From assembly GCF_003590095.1 (NCBI RefSeq), contig NC_039491.1, positions 2,170,001 to 2,234,000 of the forward strand: a stretch of 64,000 nucleotides of DNA. The letters run 5' to 3'. Numbering within the stretch: position 1 is the stretch's first letter; every line of letters begins with the position of its first letter. The stretch comes from Trichoplusia ni (taxonomy: Eukaryota > Arthropoda > Insecta > Lepidoptera > Noctuidae). The translations under genes and the position numbers were made by a program. Under the pieces are notes generated by a model. It ran no database searches. It was not told the DNA's origin and worked only from the letters and a program-made list of their open reading frames with translations. This document shows, in pieces, positions 1-11,730 of the stretch.

Positions 1-225
1 TTGGATGACAAACCATCAAATAACTCCTTCCGCGGGGGGCTTAGTGGAAGGGAGTGTCAGACTTGTGTTGACTAATACCCATCCATGTTTCTTCTTTAGC
101 TCTTGGCTTACCGGGGAATGCTAATGGGCTCCACGGAGCTTGCTGCTCTTTGAGGCCCGCGTGGAACAGTCGCGGCTACCGTCCGCAGACTCTTGACTGC
201 GGAGGTGGAACTGGAATTTGAAGAC
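1..225 (-). mobile_element. Retroposon fragment, 3' tail family shared with 1133-1329, cut by window edge
   Basis: Read on the minus strand this segment contains TTAGTCAACACAAGTCTGACACTCCC, split here as TTAGTCAACACAAG then TCTGACACTCCC. It matches the TTAGTCAGTAAAAG / TCTGACACTACCC core of the plus-strand copy at 1133-1329. The GC-rich part at 100-215 would be upstream sequence of the same element. The 3' end lies beyond base 1, so no tail or duplication is visible. I associate this core with lepidopteran non-LTR or SINE tails, from memory and not from a search. No coding capacity is seen. Confidence 0.6.
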
Positions 226-1132
226 AAAAACTTTTTTTTAGCCACCAGGATTTATTCACCAAATCATTTCAAGCAATTCTGGATCAGAACCTTTTCCAAA
301 CAACCATTATAAATCAAAAAATTAACTAAACAGATGTTTAGTTATGAGTTACAAATCTTTATCCCGAAAAACCGAATTTTGGGATATCTAAGCAAAATCA
401 CTTCATCGATTCCCAAAACAAAATACCCAATTACTATTCTAGATCCAAAATGTTAGCCGGAAAATTTCATTTCGTGTTTAATGAAAACTGCTAGAACTAG
501 TCACGTTTGATACTAGACCTGTAAATAATGTAGTAGCCGGGCCGGGACCACTCGCTTGAATTTCGTTGTGATCATATAATAAATTTTATGTGTTCCATTT
601 CTGTACCCTTACGTGGAAACCAAGTTGTCTTTGTGCTAGAATATACTATTCTAGGACAAAGTGCTCGTTTTATCTGTATGGGTACACTGAAGATTAGTTT
701 TAAAAGGATATTTTGCTAGCGTGTTTGGCGATTTCAATTTTAGATTTTAACAAGAGGGGTGATTACTTGAATCGATGGGCTTTTAATTGGGATTTACGTC
801 ATATTTTAATATCTATAAAACAACCATTCATTGTTCTTATTTACGCTGAAATGTCAATCGACGTCGTTACTCAACGCCCACGAGTTCTAAGAATTACTGT
901 GATAAAGGCAGGGCACGTTGTGTTCTTACTGAGGGTAGTCAATTTCGTTGTGTGCTTATTACCGAGTAGACTTGTATAGAGGGTGTCAAGTAATTTTCAT
1001 CTTCGACTGCTAGATCTAAACGGGACCTGTCATAGAGAGTTTTTAACTTTGCGCGCTCTAGGGTCAGAGTATTATTATTAAGACTCATGAACCTCTAGTC
1101 TGCCAATGAGGAGTTTATCAAGCGTTGTCACC
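226..1132. other. Non-coding, nothing recognised
   Basis: AT-rich sequence without a convincing coding frame. The longest open stretch, from about 713 to 979, has no recognisable domain and no splice context. No repeat structure was noticed. Confidence 0.5.
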
Positions 1133-1329
1133 AGGATAGCTGTCGTTTGTATGAAGGATTGCAACGCATTGCCATACACCGACACAAAAACGCGGATGAC
1201 GTAGCACGGCGGTTCAGGTTTAGTCAGTAAAAGTCTGACACTACCCATTTCCTCCCCCGAGGGAGTAGGTGTCCATGAGGATTCCCCCGCCTAAACAAAA
1301 AAAAAAAAAAAAAAAGGATAGCTGTCGTT
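1133..1329 (+). mobile_element. 5'-truncated retroposon with A-tail and 15-bp target-site duplication
   Basis: The 15-mer AGGATAGCTGTCGTT occurs at 1133-1147 and again at 1315-1329. Between them lies about 167 bp ending in an A-run of roughly 18 nt. This is the classic mark of target-primed reverse transcription. The body has the core TTAGTCAGTAAAAG then TCTGACACTACCC, shared with the minus-strand fragment at 1-225 and a decayed copy at 56735-56960. No coding capacity remains. The perfect duplication and intact A-tail suggest a fairly recent insertion. It may be a SINE or the 3' end of a LINE; the sequence does not decide. Confidence 0.85.
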
Positions 1330-3984
1330 GGTGAAGTGACGAATAGAGAGGTTTTAGTGGGAGTAATAAGATTATTTATCGCATATACGTACTTTTTATT
1401 GGAAAAATGAATATTTCATTTACATTGGTTAACAGTTCGTAGAACATACAGCCTCACCCTTTTCACTGGAAGGTTGTCTCTTCTGAGAACGGAGCTGATT
1501 TTACTGAGTCTATTGAGTGACGTCACATTTTATTTGAAGAAATATTGGGAATATTGTGGATTAAACAAATTTCTATAAAATTATTAAAGAAACTATGGTG
1601 TGTGGAGTTTTTAGATAATATGCGCCAAATAATAGCGTTATGTGCTGTAACCCAAATTTCAATATCTGTCTTTTATAAAAAAAACATACGATCATCTAAA
1701 TGATATATGTATACGATCACTTTGGCAAACTAATATGAAACAACTCGACTCATCATGAGCAATCAATGTTTGTTTTTCTTTGTCTTTTAGGTTTTTGTTC
1801 AAGGTAAGTACTCTAGGTTATGTAATAAGATAATGTCTAGCTTAGCGTCTTTTTGGCACATTGCCAAGGAACGCCTTGTTTAAATGAACTAGTATCGCAA
1901 GATGGCAAGCAAGGCTTAAAATGGTAGGCTTCATCTAAAAAATGGTAAAGTTTTGGACTGGATGCTTTGAGTCTTAGATTCTCCAAACTGATCTTAAGAT
2001 TTTAGTACAGCAGAAGCTTTATCGAAAAATAATTTTAAATTTTAGAAGCCAACCTTTTTTTAGTACCAAAAAAGCGAGCTTATAAAACAAAATTCTCTAC
2101 CATGATCTGATTCTATCAACTACGAGATTTTTTACCAAAATTAAGCTTCACACTCTACAAATCACAAAAAGACAACCAACCTCTAAATTACAGTACACAG
2201 AGGTGACCGAAAAACGCGCATTTAGATATTTAGGCTGTTAACTCGGTAATAATATCAGGAGAACATTAAGCGAGTATGAGGTAAGCCTCCAGTGTTGCAG
2301 TCGGGACGTAGGCAGGCGCCTCGCTTCCAGAATTAATAACTTTCTCTACCCCCGCAGACGCTCCACCCTGACTCCTGCCCCACCCCTCGACCCTACCAAC
2401 GGCACCTATCTCGATTAATAAAATATCTCTTACATCAGTTTTGCCGTACTAAATGTTCTTTTGACACGATTGGTTTTTGGGCAATGAAGTGTTAATTCTT
2501 CAGTTTTTTTACTCTTACTGAAGATTTATTTTTTCTGGGAAACTTCTGATCTGATTTATAAGGATACTGAAGTAAAAGGATATTAGGATGGTAAACATTT
2601 TAAAGAGTTTAGTAAAAGAAGTACTTGTTAATACTAAATTATTTTTAATTGTAATTACACAACAAATATGTAAACTACATTTTTCAAACAGTCAACATAT
2701 AAGTCACCCGATAAAAATATCAGACACAAAAACCAGAAAGAGAAAAATTACAGACAAAATAATCGCATCAAAAAACTGACTTAAACGGAAATCGGTACAA
2801 TAATCCTATTACAAAATAATATCCATCGACCTTCGGCGACCCGTGGTAGGGGCGGCCGTGTTCCATCCCTCTCTGGCGGGCGGAAAGCCTTCGGAAGTTT
2901 CACGAGTGTTTCGGTTTGCCTCTTTGACTCTGTTTGGGTGTGTAATGATTTGGCGCGCGTGTAATTTGCTGAAAAAATGTCCCCGCCGTCTTTCAGCCAA
3001 GTCTCGTTACATCATGTTCATGATGTGATACGGCATGTCCTGATTATTGCTATTATTGCCAGCTTGTTATTATTTTTAGATGGAATTATGTAGTATAGGC
3101 CGGCTTTATAACTCCCAGTTTATGATTACGTTTTATGTACTCCCTATTTTGGTAAAGAAATGACGACACACTTCTAACATGAAAATAATATTGCGGAAAA
3201 TATGTGCTGTGTTACGCAAAATTATATTCGTATAATAAAATTGTTAAATTACGAAATGGTTTCATGACAATGACAATTAATCTTGGTTTTCTTTTTGGCA
3301 AAGTTAGCGAAAATGTTTAATTAAAATGAGGAGGAAAATAAAGATGAAAGGTAATAAGATAAAAATGGAATGAGCGACGATAACTGACGGAGTCATGCTT
3401 ATAACTTTGTATATACAATATTAAGCTTCGAGATTCTGGGTTACTTTTAGTATGCAGATGAGCAAAGTCAAGAACATTTTGGAAGATTCCTTTGTTCACG
3501 AAATTTCTTTATCGTGATTTATGCAGCACCTTGGTCAACACCGTCCTTATTAGCTTCGAACTAGTGAATACCTTAAATAAGCCGACATAGTTCACTTTCG
3601 TGACACAATCCTTTAATCACTTCTACAGTAAAAGCGAGACAACACAGCGAGGTGGTAAACAAACAAGCCATAAGGTTAATTACAAAATACATCATTCCGA
3701 AACAAAATTCGTAAACAGTACAAGATTCTGCTAAAACATCCTATAACATCAGTGAAAAAGTTTGTTACAACATCGCAAAGTAACCGTGGCCACCCCGCGA
3801 CAGTAGGTAGGTACCCTCACCCTAATAAATTTACCCCGAAGGTTTCCCGCTCGTCCGATCTTTGGGAACGCCGGATCAATGCTTCTACATAGTTATTTTA
3901 GGGTAAGTACTGTGATCCGCGTCCTAATGCAAGATTTGGGGTAAACTAAACAATAGTATGAACGTTTATTACTGTTATTTTAAG
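1330..3984. other. Non-coding stretch with one microexon candidate and a GC-rich patch
   Basis: Mostly AT-rich. A CRE palindrome TGACGTCA lies at 1518-1525 and a 13-nt microexon candidate at 1791-1803. A GC-richer patch at about 2825-3005 is open in both directions over about 60 codons, without a recognisable product. It could be a conserved non-coding element or an old repeat. Confidence 0.4.
1791..1803 (+). other. Candidate 13-nt microexon
   Basis: A pyrimidine-rich acceptor (TTTTTCTTTGTCTTTTAG, ending at 1790) is followed after only 13 nt by AAG|GTAAGT, a perfect donor at 1804. The enclosed bases are GTTTTTGTTCAAG. Acceptor and donor are both far better than typical background. With 13 nt no reading frame can be tested. 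It could equally be a decoy pair inside an intron. Confidence 0.3.
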
Positions 3985-4215
3985 GAGGGTATTAAGTGGG
4001 TCATTTGAATCAACATTACTGTCAGCTTGAGTTGGCTGCTTTAGTGCTGAGTGAATCTGGGTCGAGTATTAGAAGATTTTGGATTAGATCTTCCCGACTA
4101 CTGCAAAGGCTTTTTTCGTTCGAGAAACAAAATATTAAGCAAATCCTCGCTTGGAAAGCTGTTAAAGATTTGACCTCTTTGTGCGAAAAGATGAAACTCC
4201 ATCTAGAAATGAATG
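3985..4215 (+). CDS. Candidate internal exon, unknown product
   Basis: I do not recognise this gene. A pyrimidine-rich stretch ends in TTTTAAG at about 3984 (a second AG lies at 3995-3996). From 3996 the frame stays open for 73 codons plus one base, up to the donor AATG|GTGAGT at 4215/4216. The predicted peptide starts near GHLNQHYCQLELAALVL and contains a basic helical part (IRRFWIRSSRLLQRLF) and a C-terminal part with SLCEKMKLHLEMN. There is no signal peptide or membrane segment. The open frame runs past the donor by only a few codons, as expected for an exon. Splice context and frame length support it moderately, but chance is possible in AT-rich DNA. Confidence 0.3.
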
Positions 4216-6204
4216 GTGAGTTTAAAAAATTATACTAATTCTAATACCACATTCAAAAATACTCATTCTTATTTAAAATAATTTTACGTTAATTAACAAT
4301 TTGAAGATCGTTTTGATTATTATATACAAAAAAAAGAAAACTAAGCGAAGGGTGATATAATATGACCAATAGAGAAACATTGTATTGTAGTCGAAACTTC
4401 ACCGATCTCGTAGCACGCGTAGCGATTGACGTGTGGCGTAGCGGGCAACTGTAGCACGGCGTTGTCCAAGATACTGAACCTTTTAGACCTGCTAAGTTAT
4501 TTTAAAAGTAGGACTCTACATATTTTTGTGATTTACTAAAATTGATTATTTGCAACTATCACCTTAGACGGCGAGTACAACAAGAAACAACAGTATGTTT
4601 TAAACAGTTTAGTATGGCAAACAAAATCATTGGATTTCCATTACTCCCATTAACCATTACTCTTGAAGTTATTTTTTTTTTTAGAAAAAAAACGAGCTTT
4701 AAATATCGAACGATTCATAAAAAGAAAATGTTCACATCAAATTTATCCCGAATTAGATATGACCTTCTTTAACATTTATTGATAGTAAATCAAAACAAGT
4801 ACCAGATTACACAGATAGCTAAACCAACAGTGTCGGCACAGGCGGGGCTTAGCGCTAACTGCCTCGACTTCTCACGTATAACACCGAGATTGATATTAAT
4901 ATATAATAACTGGTGTGGTTTGGGCGCTAGTTACAGCCCGAAGCTCTCCTATCTATGTTTGCGTTGAATTCACGTAGATTTTCATATAAATTATTATGTC
5001 TACAGATTTAGTAGCAAGTGGAGGTTAAATTAAGAGGCTGAGTGATGAAATTACTCTACATTCAGGTTGTCATAATACTGGACTTTTAATGTCCCAGTGC
5101 TGGTTGGAGACAAGGGTAAATTGCTCAGCAGTGGGACCTCCTATACATAGACAGAAAGGTTTTTAATTCGTTTGTTATTTTTTCTCTATATATTAAACAC
5201 CACAATATGGATGGTGTTTATATACCAAAAAATAAACTAATAATGTTGACACTACAGCCGTTCCTCTTAAAAAAAAAGTAGTTGACGATATTGAGGTATG
5301 TGTTATCGTCATTAATCTAGATTGTATCTATCGTCAAAAATAAGCTGTGGTCTTCTAACTCTACTATTTTGAATATTATGAAGTTCTCAAGATAAAATTA
5401 AATACTAAATTTTACATGCTGTACCAGCTAGCTGTCCACATCTCGTAAATAGGCCGTCTTCGAGAATCCCAAGGCCAGCCCCGACGCTCTACATTGTTCT
5501 GAGATAGTAATTGTATGCAGACCTTAGGAGAAACCTTGACCCCAGTTTCAGTGTTTTGTCTTAGATCTAGAACGGCGGTATCAGACTAAATGATATATTT
5601 TTGTGTTTCTGTTCAGACTAACTTCATTGATATAGCTCATCAATTAATTAACTGGTTCAGTCCACCTCTCGCGAGGCCTGCTCAAAGTTTTGATAAAGCC
5701 AGTCCTCTCGTTTACGCACCTTGTCTGACCATACATCCTTTTCGATTTTTCGCAACCACTAATAATGTATAAATAAGGGTTTTACGCCGAAACTAAACAG
5801 ATTTCAACGATACTAGATTTGAAATAATTGAATATCCATCAGAAAACCGTCGAGACGAAAAAAAGATTGTAAAAGTGAAACTAAAGAATAAACTTATCTT
5901 TCTCTTCACTTGTATTACCATGGTAAAAGCCAACAACTAAATACATCATGAAACATTCTCTTATTTACTGCTTAGCCTTAAACACCCAGTACGCAATTTT
6001 GCAAAATAAAGAATAAACCGAGTGTATCTTAAATCTTAAAGGAAAAACTAAGAAACAAAGGGCTCTTAAAGCTAGTGACGTGTAATCAAGCCTCTTTTGT
6101 ACAATATACACGTTGTTTTTTTTTTAATTTTTGCCTTGCGGTACGCGAAGGAGGTTGCGAGATATTTCAATACTAAGTTGCAAGGTTTTTATGTTTATGT
6201 TTAG
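4216..6204. other. Non-coding; decayed interspersed repeat at 5040-5160
   Basis: Mostly AT-rich with no supported gene. Around 5040-5160 there are pieces such as TCCCAGTGCTGG and CTCAGCAGTGGGAC. They resemble the 3' end of lepidopteran RTE-type LINEs, where a similar CAGCAGTGGG occurs (compare 17380-17391). The match is short and decayed. Confidence 0.4.
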
Positions 6205-6260
6205 CTGTATTACTGGATGCAGGAGCTCTTGTGCTGTTTTAACGAACGAAGTCTACACAG
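6205..6260 (+). CDS. Candidate 56-nt exon, unknown product
   Basis: Acceptor TTTATGTTTATGTTTAG ends at 6204 and the donor ACACAG|GTAGGT follows base 6260. Two of the three frames are open. One reads LYYWMQELLCCFNERSLH; the other reads CITGCRSSCAVLTNEVYT, which looks like a cysteine-rich extracellular segment. Neither is long enough for a family call. The exon is not in phase with the candidate at 3985-4215: joined directly it hits a stop within 13 codons. The two therefore do not support each other. Confidence 0.25.
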
Positions 6261-7020
6261 GTAGGTTTAATTGAAGATACTGCAATGCACAGTTTATAGA
6301 TAGGCAAGAAAATTAAAGAAATTATCAAAAATAAATGTAGAGAAATTTCGTCAGTTTCAATAAAAGGAAAATTATCAGATTGCCATAATTTACCAGCCCC
6401 CGTTGATATGACATTTCGAACAGCTTGAAGGGTCTAGGGTCGAGAGGCGAATATCCATATACAAAGGCTGATAACGTTGCTGCAATTTACTTACTGAGAG
6501 TAATCGCTTTGATTAATTTACATTAACCGTTGAAGAATGGCGCAACTAAAGCCATCACCTTAACGTTTTGAAAGTGCCTGGAAAACGGCCTATTTGAAAT
6601 AAAACCTTTTGATTTTGTCCGTTGTCTACGAAGACTTTTATAAGATCACGATAACTGAGATTTCGCTATCCAGGCATAGTTCCAAACGCCAGGCATTTTG
6701 GCTCCTCAAGAACCCCCGGAACACTTTAACCCAGGTCAGATCCAGATCTTAAACTTTATATTCTAGACCATTATACTAATAAGGTTCAGAAATGGCCGCT
6801 GACTTGGCCACCAAAATTAAAATTAACAGAAAAAAATAAAATAAAACGCATAGTTTCAGTTCCACGAAGGTTACACTCGAAGATTAATTCTTGGAAAAGA
6901 AACCTGACTGAACGGCAACAAAATTATATTTAAAAATGTATTCATCATTTTTCCCGCGGAAACAAATATTCTTAAGCCTGTTTAACGAATAATATGATTG
7001 TGTTAGCTAAAACATAAAAT
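6261..7020. other. Non-coding, nothing recognised
   Basis: AT-rich, with stops in all frames and no repeat recognised. Confidence 0.5.
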
Positions 7021-7250
7021 TTTCGTGTCACGGTGTACATAATTGAACTCCTCTGAAACGGCTCAACCGATTCTCGTGAAATTTTGTGTGCAGATTGGGT
7101 AGGTCTAAGAACCGGACAACATCTGTTTTCCATACCCTTATATACTTTTTATTTGATTTTGATTTTTGATTTTGCTCGATAAGATATTGCAAAAAAAACT
7201 GCAATATCCAACTAAAATACTGTTAGTTAGTTAAAACCCATTTAAGGTAC
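7021..7250 (+). repeat. Interspersed repeat, probably a Helitron-like fragment
   Basis: The string AACTCCTCTGAAACGGCTCA, followed by ACCGATTCTCGTGAAATTTT and GGGTAGGTCTAAGAA, has the form of a very common lepidopteran interspersed repeat as I remember it. Related wording (CTAAACCAATAGACCG) occurs inside the Helitron-like copy at 38490-38648. No ends or duplication could be defined, and there is no coding capacity. Confidence 0.5.
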
Positions 7251-10200
7251 ATTACATCAACCCATACGGAACATTCACCATTAATTAGTATCTATTTGGG
7301 TACAAAGCCCGGCAATAAAAACAAATAAAGCACTTCCCCCTCCAAAGCATAACTAAATTCGAATGTTTGTTTATAAGATGCATTAGCAAATCATACGAAA
7401 ATTGTAAGAGAAAGTAAATATAAATCCGAACTCCCCTGAAATCCTCATCTAACCGAGCTTTATTATTACCTGATACATTTTCCCCGAACAGAAAAACACC
7501 CTTTAATTTTACTCACATAACATCGACTCTACATTCCAAAACACCACAAGTGCAAAAACAACTCACGCAAATTTCGACCGTAAGTTTCTTCCTTTGAAGT
7601 CCAAATTGTTTTGGTATGTAATGTTGATGTTATTTTTTGTTTTTGTGTACTAAAAGATATTGCGATAGAGATTCAATGCAAACCATATAGTGTTCTTTTT
7701 TATTCTGTTTTAGATTATAGGGATGCGAGTCTTTTTAAGTGAAAAGCTGTTTGCGATACATGAACGGTTTTGTTCGTTCGTTTTGTACTTAATTGGGGAA
7801 TTAATGAACGCTGATTGGTTAATTGGTCAATTAATATATGTAATGAGTTTGTGACAAGCTTTTTAAGTGATTATATATTATAAAGCTTACGCAGGTGCCA
7901 TGATTGGATGGTGCTTTGCATTTTATTGAATATTTTTTAGGTTTAAGTATGAAGGACAAAAATGGATTAATTAAGAGAAAATAAATATTCACTTAAAATA
8001 CAATTATCCTATATTATGAAATAAAAAAAAATCCTCTTAAAAATCTTAAAAACTGCTTCTAATATTATCATTATCATTTCATAACTGAGCTTCTTTTTCC
8101 TTTAAATAGCAGGTAATGAAAGTTCTCAGTATACCTTATATTTTTTTAATTGACTCGCATTCCACGAAATCAAAATCTTTGATTAATGATTACATTTTAA
8201 CAAATGAAATACATAAAAAGCTTCCCACACTTACTATTTAACAATAATTTTCCAGTTTATATTTCAGCCTCGCGCGTTGAACTCTTTCATACGAACCCCG
8301 ACACATTCAGTTAGCACTGTTGAAAATTTAATTAGCTTCGCCAATTAGCACTTAATTTAGTTTTAATTTAATAATTTAGTGCCTAAAATATTTATTTAAT
8401 CATAATTAGTAACAAGAGACGAAGAGATTGATATAATTAAAAAAGTAGAGTCGTCAATTTTAATCTTTGTTTGTTGTCAGTGGTACTTCTTTCATCGCTT
8501 TTTAATTTCCATTACTTATAATTAGAATTATTTTCTTGATTAAAATACGAATACACTAAAAATATATATTTCAATCGCAGGTGAAAAAATAGTTGCTGAA
8601 TCAACGATTCTATAAACAATGTTGTAAAAGCCCTTTCTCTTCTTTTATTTTTCAATTCTAAATACTTCCTTAACACGATCTCCAAAATTATACAGAGGAG
8701 AAAATTTTAATTCCAAGTCCAATACAACAAGATGAGATACAGGTCTCAAGTATCAAGAAAACAAATCTACCAAACATAAAAACAAACACTACTATAACAC
8801 CTAACTGTAAACACAAGTCTTGATACTTTACGAGTTTTAATACTTTTTATATAACAGGCATAATGAACAAAGACAAAGGCGGCAGGTAGCGGGGCCCGGG
8901 GGGGCGGAGGGGGGACACATATGCACCATAAGTACAACGATATGCATCACTGCAGTCGCTGAGCTGCATTCCTTGTGCTGGCGAAACGTGGGTTAGTGTG
9001 GATGTGGTTTTGGAGATTGAGATTAAATAAGACAAGTAGTATCGGATAAATTTGTGGTGATTAATGTATCATATTTAACCAATAATTTTAAAAGTTTGCA
9101 TTCCATTTAGCTTAGATTATAAAACGGTATAAATTAAGAGTAGACTGACAAAAAAATCTATAAACAATTGTACACACGGTTCCTATATTTTAATATAAAG
9201 AACGAATGCAAAAAAAATCTCACTATATTTTTTTACAAATCTAATGAAAAATCTAACCCTAAATGTTTCATCCGATCTAGGCAGTTTACGAAACTTATCG
9301 CAGGCTTCGACAACTCAACTTAGACTCCCTTCTATTCACCACACCACCTAGTACGACAGATCTGACATAGACAACCCAACAAAAACCATCCAAAAGTAAC
9401 TCTGAAATTCCCTCAAACCAATACCAAAAGATCTATCAAGTATGCCACTCAAATTTGAAACACCGTATCCACGCTATCCCAACGTTAAGAACATCAGTTG
9501 AACCCCTCTTAGTTATAGTATGGTCGCTCTCTAATTTACTTGGCGGCCGCCATACGATGCCACTTATACCGCGAATTAAACGTCGCACACACTTTTATAT
9601 ATTTAACTTAGATTATAATAAGGTTATTAATTTTAAATAAAATGTTTATTTGGCAATTTTGTTTTTTAGTGATAATTTTAAAGTCACTAAATTATTTATC
9701 AAAAAACAAATACTACCTAATAGTTTTTTTTTTGCTATTTATGTACCTAGCGACGGATAACGAGACAAAAAAACTTTTTATCTTTTATTTGTTCCGAATC
9801 CAAAAATAACTTTCAATAAAACCAAGTTTAAGATTGCATTCACTTCTCACTTACAAATATCAGAGAGAACGTTGACATATCAGATTAACCCTAACAATAC
9901 TTACACAATAGCCCGGAAACTACCTGTCACATGACCTTATGACCTCACAAGCCAAAACTGAACGAACTACCTAAAAGGTCAACCAATAAAAAGGTTATTA
10001 ATTTAAAAAGCCAATCCTATATCAATTAAAAAGACTTGTTTATTATGGTAGATGAAAAGCCATACCGCGGCATACTCCAAATTGTGATTAAACCAACCTA
10101 ATACACACAATTACAGGTCGCGCGTCCACCGACACCCGACTTCTACCGAAAATAAAAAGATAACAACACAACACAACCCACACACGCAAAAAACAATCTT

Positions 10201-10960
10201 ATAGCTGCGCACATAGGGTCGTTATTTGTAGAGCATTGCATGTCCCGCTTGTGTGCCCTCGTGAAAGCTACACATTTCATTTATAATATTAGGTACAATA
10301 GCAAACGTCATACTGTATACACCTCTACTACTGTACTCATAAATGTTTCATATGTGTGAGCATAATCGATGATGGAAAGGTCGTAACTGCGCTACAAGGG
10401 AAAATCAACCTTAACGTATACAAGTAAGGTTGATATTTGTCTGCCTCAATAAACGTATTAAGGCAATAAGTGTATGTTTGTGTATGTGTGCGTGCTCACA
10501 AGGAGTATCAAAGAATGCGGAGCGTGAATTACTATGTTTAGGGAGTTGTCAGTTTGACAATTTGCTCTTTTAAGGCTTCGCGCTTGTTCAGATTAAAATA
10601 GGATTAAAATCGGGTTAATTAAGACGTTTGAACCTAATTCAATTAAGGATTGTGATTAATTAACTAATACACTATGCTAATTAAGTGTTTGCTGCAAATT
10701 CATTAAGTTCTTGTTTTAGATAAATACTATTCTGTCTTTGTGTCTTTTAATTTGTTAAGAGATTAGGTACAAAATAAATATATTTAAAAGAAATAAATGT
10801 AAATAATTAATTACAAAAAAAAAACAAATAATTACGTAAAGTGCATTTTTAATTACGCAACAATAGCCATTACACTAACGTTGATCACAAAAGTGATAAA
10901 GTCAACCGACAAACATATCAATTTCTAAATTGAATTAAACGCTATAAACCGTGCGGCGCT
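7251..10960. other. Non-coding AT-rich stretch
   Basis: No supported exon. A G-rich patch lies at 8891-8914. A GCCGCCAT (YY1/Pho-like) lies at 9546-9553 next to a small GC-rich stretch. An alternating GT-rich stretch at about 10466-10500 is a short impure microsatellite. Confidence 0.45.
8891..8914 (+). other. G-quadruplex-capable run
   Basis: Runs of 4, 7, 2 and 6 G within 24 bases (GGGGCCCGGGGGGGCGGAGG then GGGG) in AT-rich surroundings fit the G-quadruplex pattern. Confidence 0.5.
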
Positions 10961-11730
10961 CCACAATAAGCGATCACAGCGCATCGCATTAGCTACTGAC
11001 AGCTCGCGTACGTGTGTATACCACGCTCGTTACGTTTACGTGACGCGCACACTAATACAAACTTATAACTGCCAACAACACAAACAAAAATACACCCTAC
11101 CGCCCACAGCATAAGTACTCTCTCGCCATACGTCAAACCCGCCAGTTTATTGCCTGCTCCCGCCACCACACCGGGTGGTGAAGTCCGGCAACGTCGCGCC
11201 CAAATTATTGTGACATTTATACCATACTGCTCGCAGAACGGAACCCCTAGCGACATCTATCCACACTCTCGGAACTAAACACTCGGCTCCTAGAAAGAGA
11301 CGGATGTACTTGACAATATCACTTTCACGGTCTCGTACTTAAAGCTAAGCGGTTTGCTGTACTGTTTGTTTGTGTCTGTAAACAGGCGAGGTGTATCGCG
11401 CATGAATGAAATGGATGACCGCTGGAAAGGGATGGCGTGCTGCGGGCCGTGTGGGTGGGAGAGGGACGGGTGAGGAGCGCGAAGCGTGCAGAATACATCG
11501 TTTATCAGATTACATGCGAAGTATCGCGAGCGTGGCGATGTTTTGACACGCGATAATCACGAGATAATGCGGTCGATCTCAGCGGCGTTTAGGTTTATAT
11601 TGGCTTTTTAAGGTGCCGGGTTAAATGTACAAGTGCCGGCTAATATTAAATAGAATACTATCAGCGTCTGTTAGCCGCCGCGTGACGTCACGACGCTCGT
11701 GTCATTCTACTGAGCACAGTTCGCGCGTTT
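10961..11730. promoter_or_regulatory. CpG-rich island with CRE, possible promoter or enhancer
   Basis: This block has many CpG dinucleotides in two parts (about 10961-11270 and 11390-11710). It includes a G-quadruplex-capable run at 11444-11470 and a perfect CRE palindrome TGACGTCA at 11683-11690 inside GCGTGACGTCACGACGC. Base composition contrasts sharply with both flanks. No open frame continues through it. CpG-rich, AT-flanked blocks in insects can be promoters or conserved enhancers. Direction and target gene are unknown. Confidence 0.35.

Noticed and set aside
3891..3908. TTATTTTAGGGTAAGT as a recursive splice site
   Set aside because: There is one extra G between AG and GTAAGT, so the junction is not zero-length.
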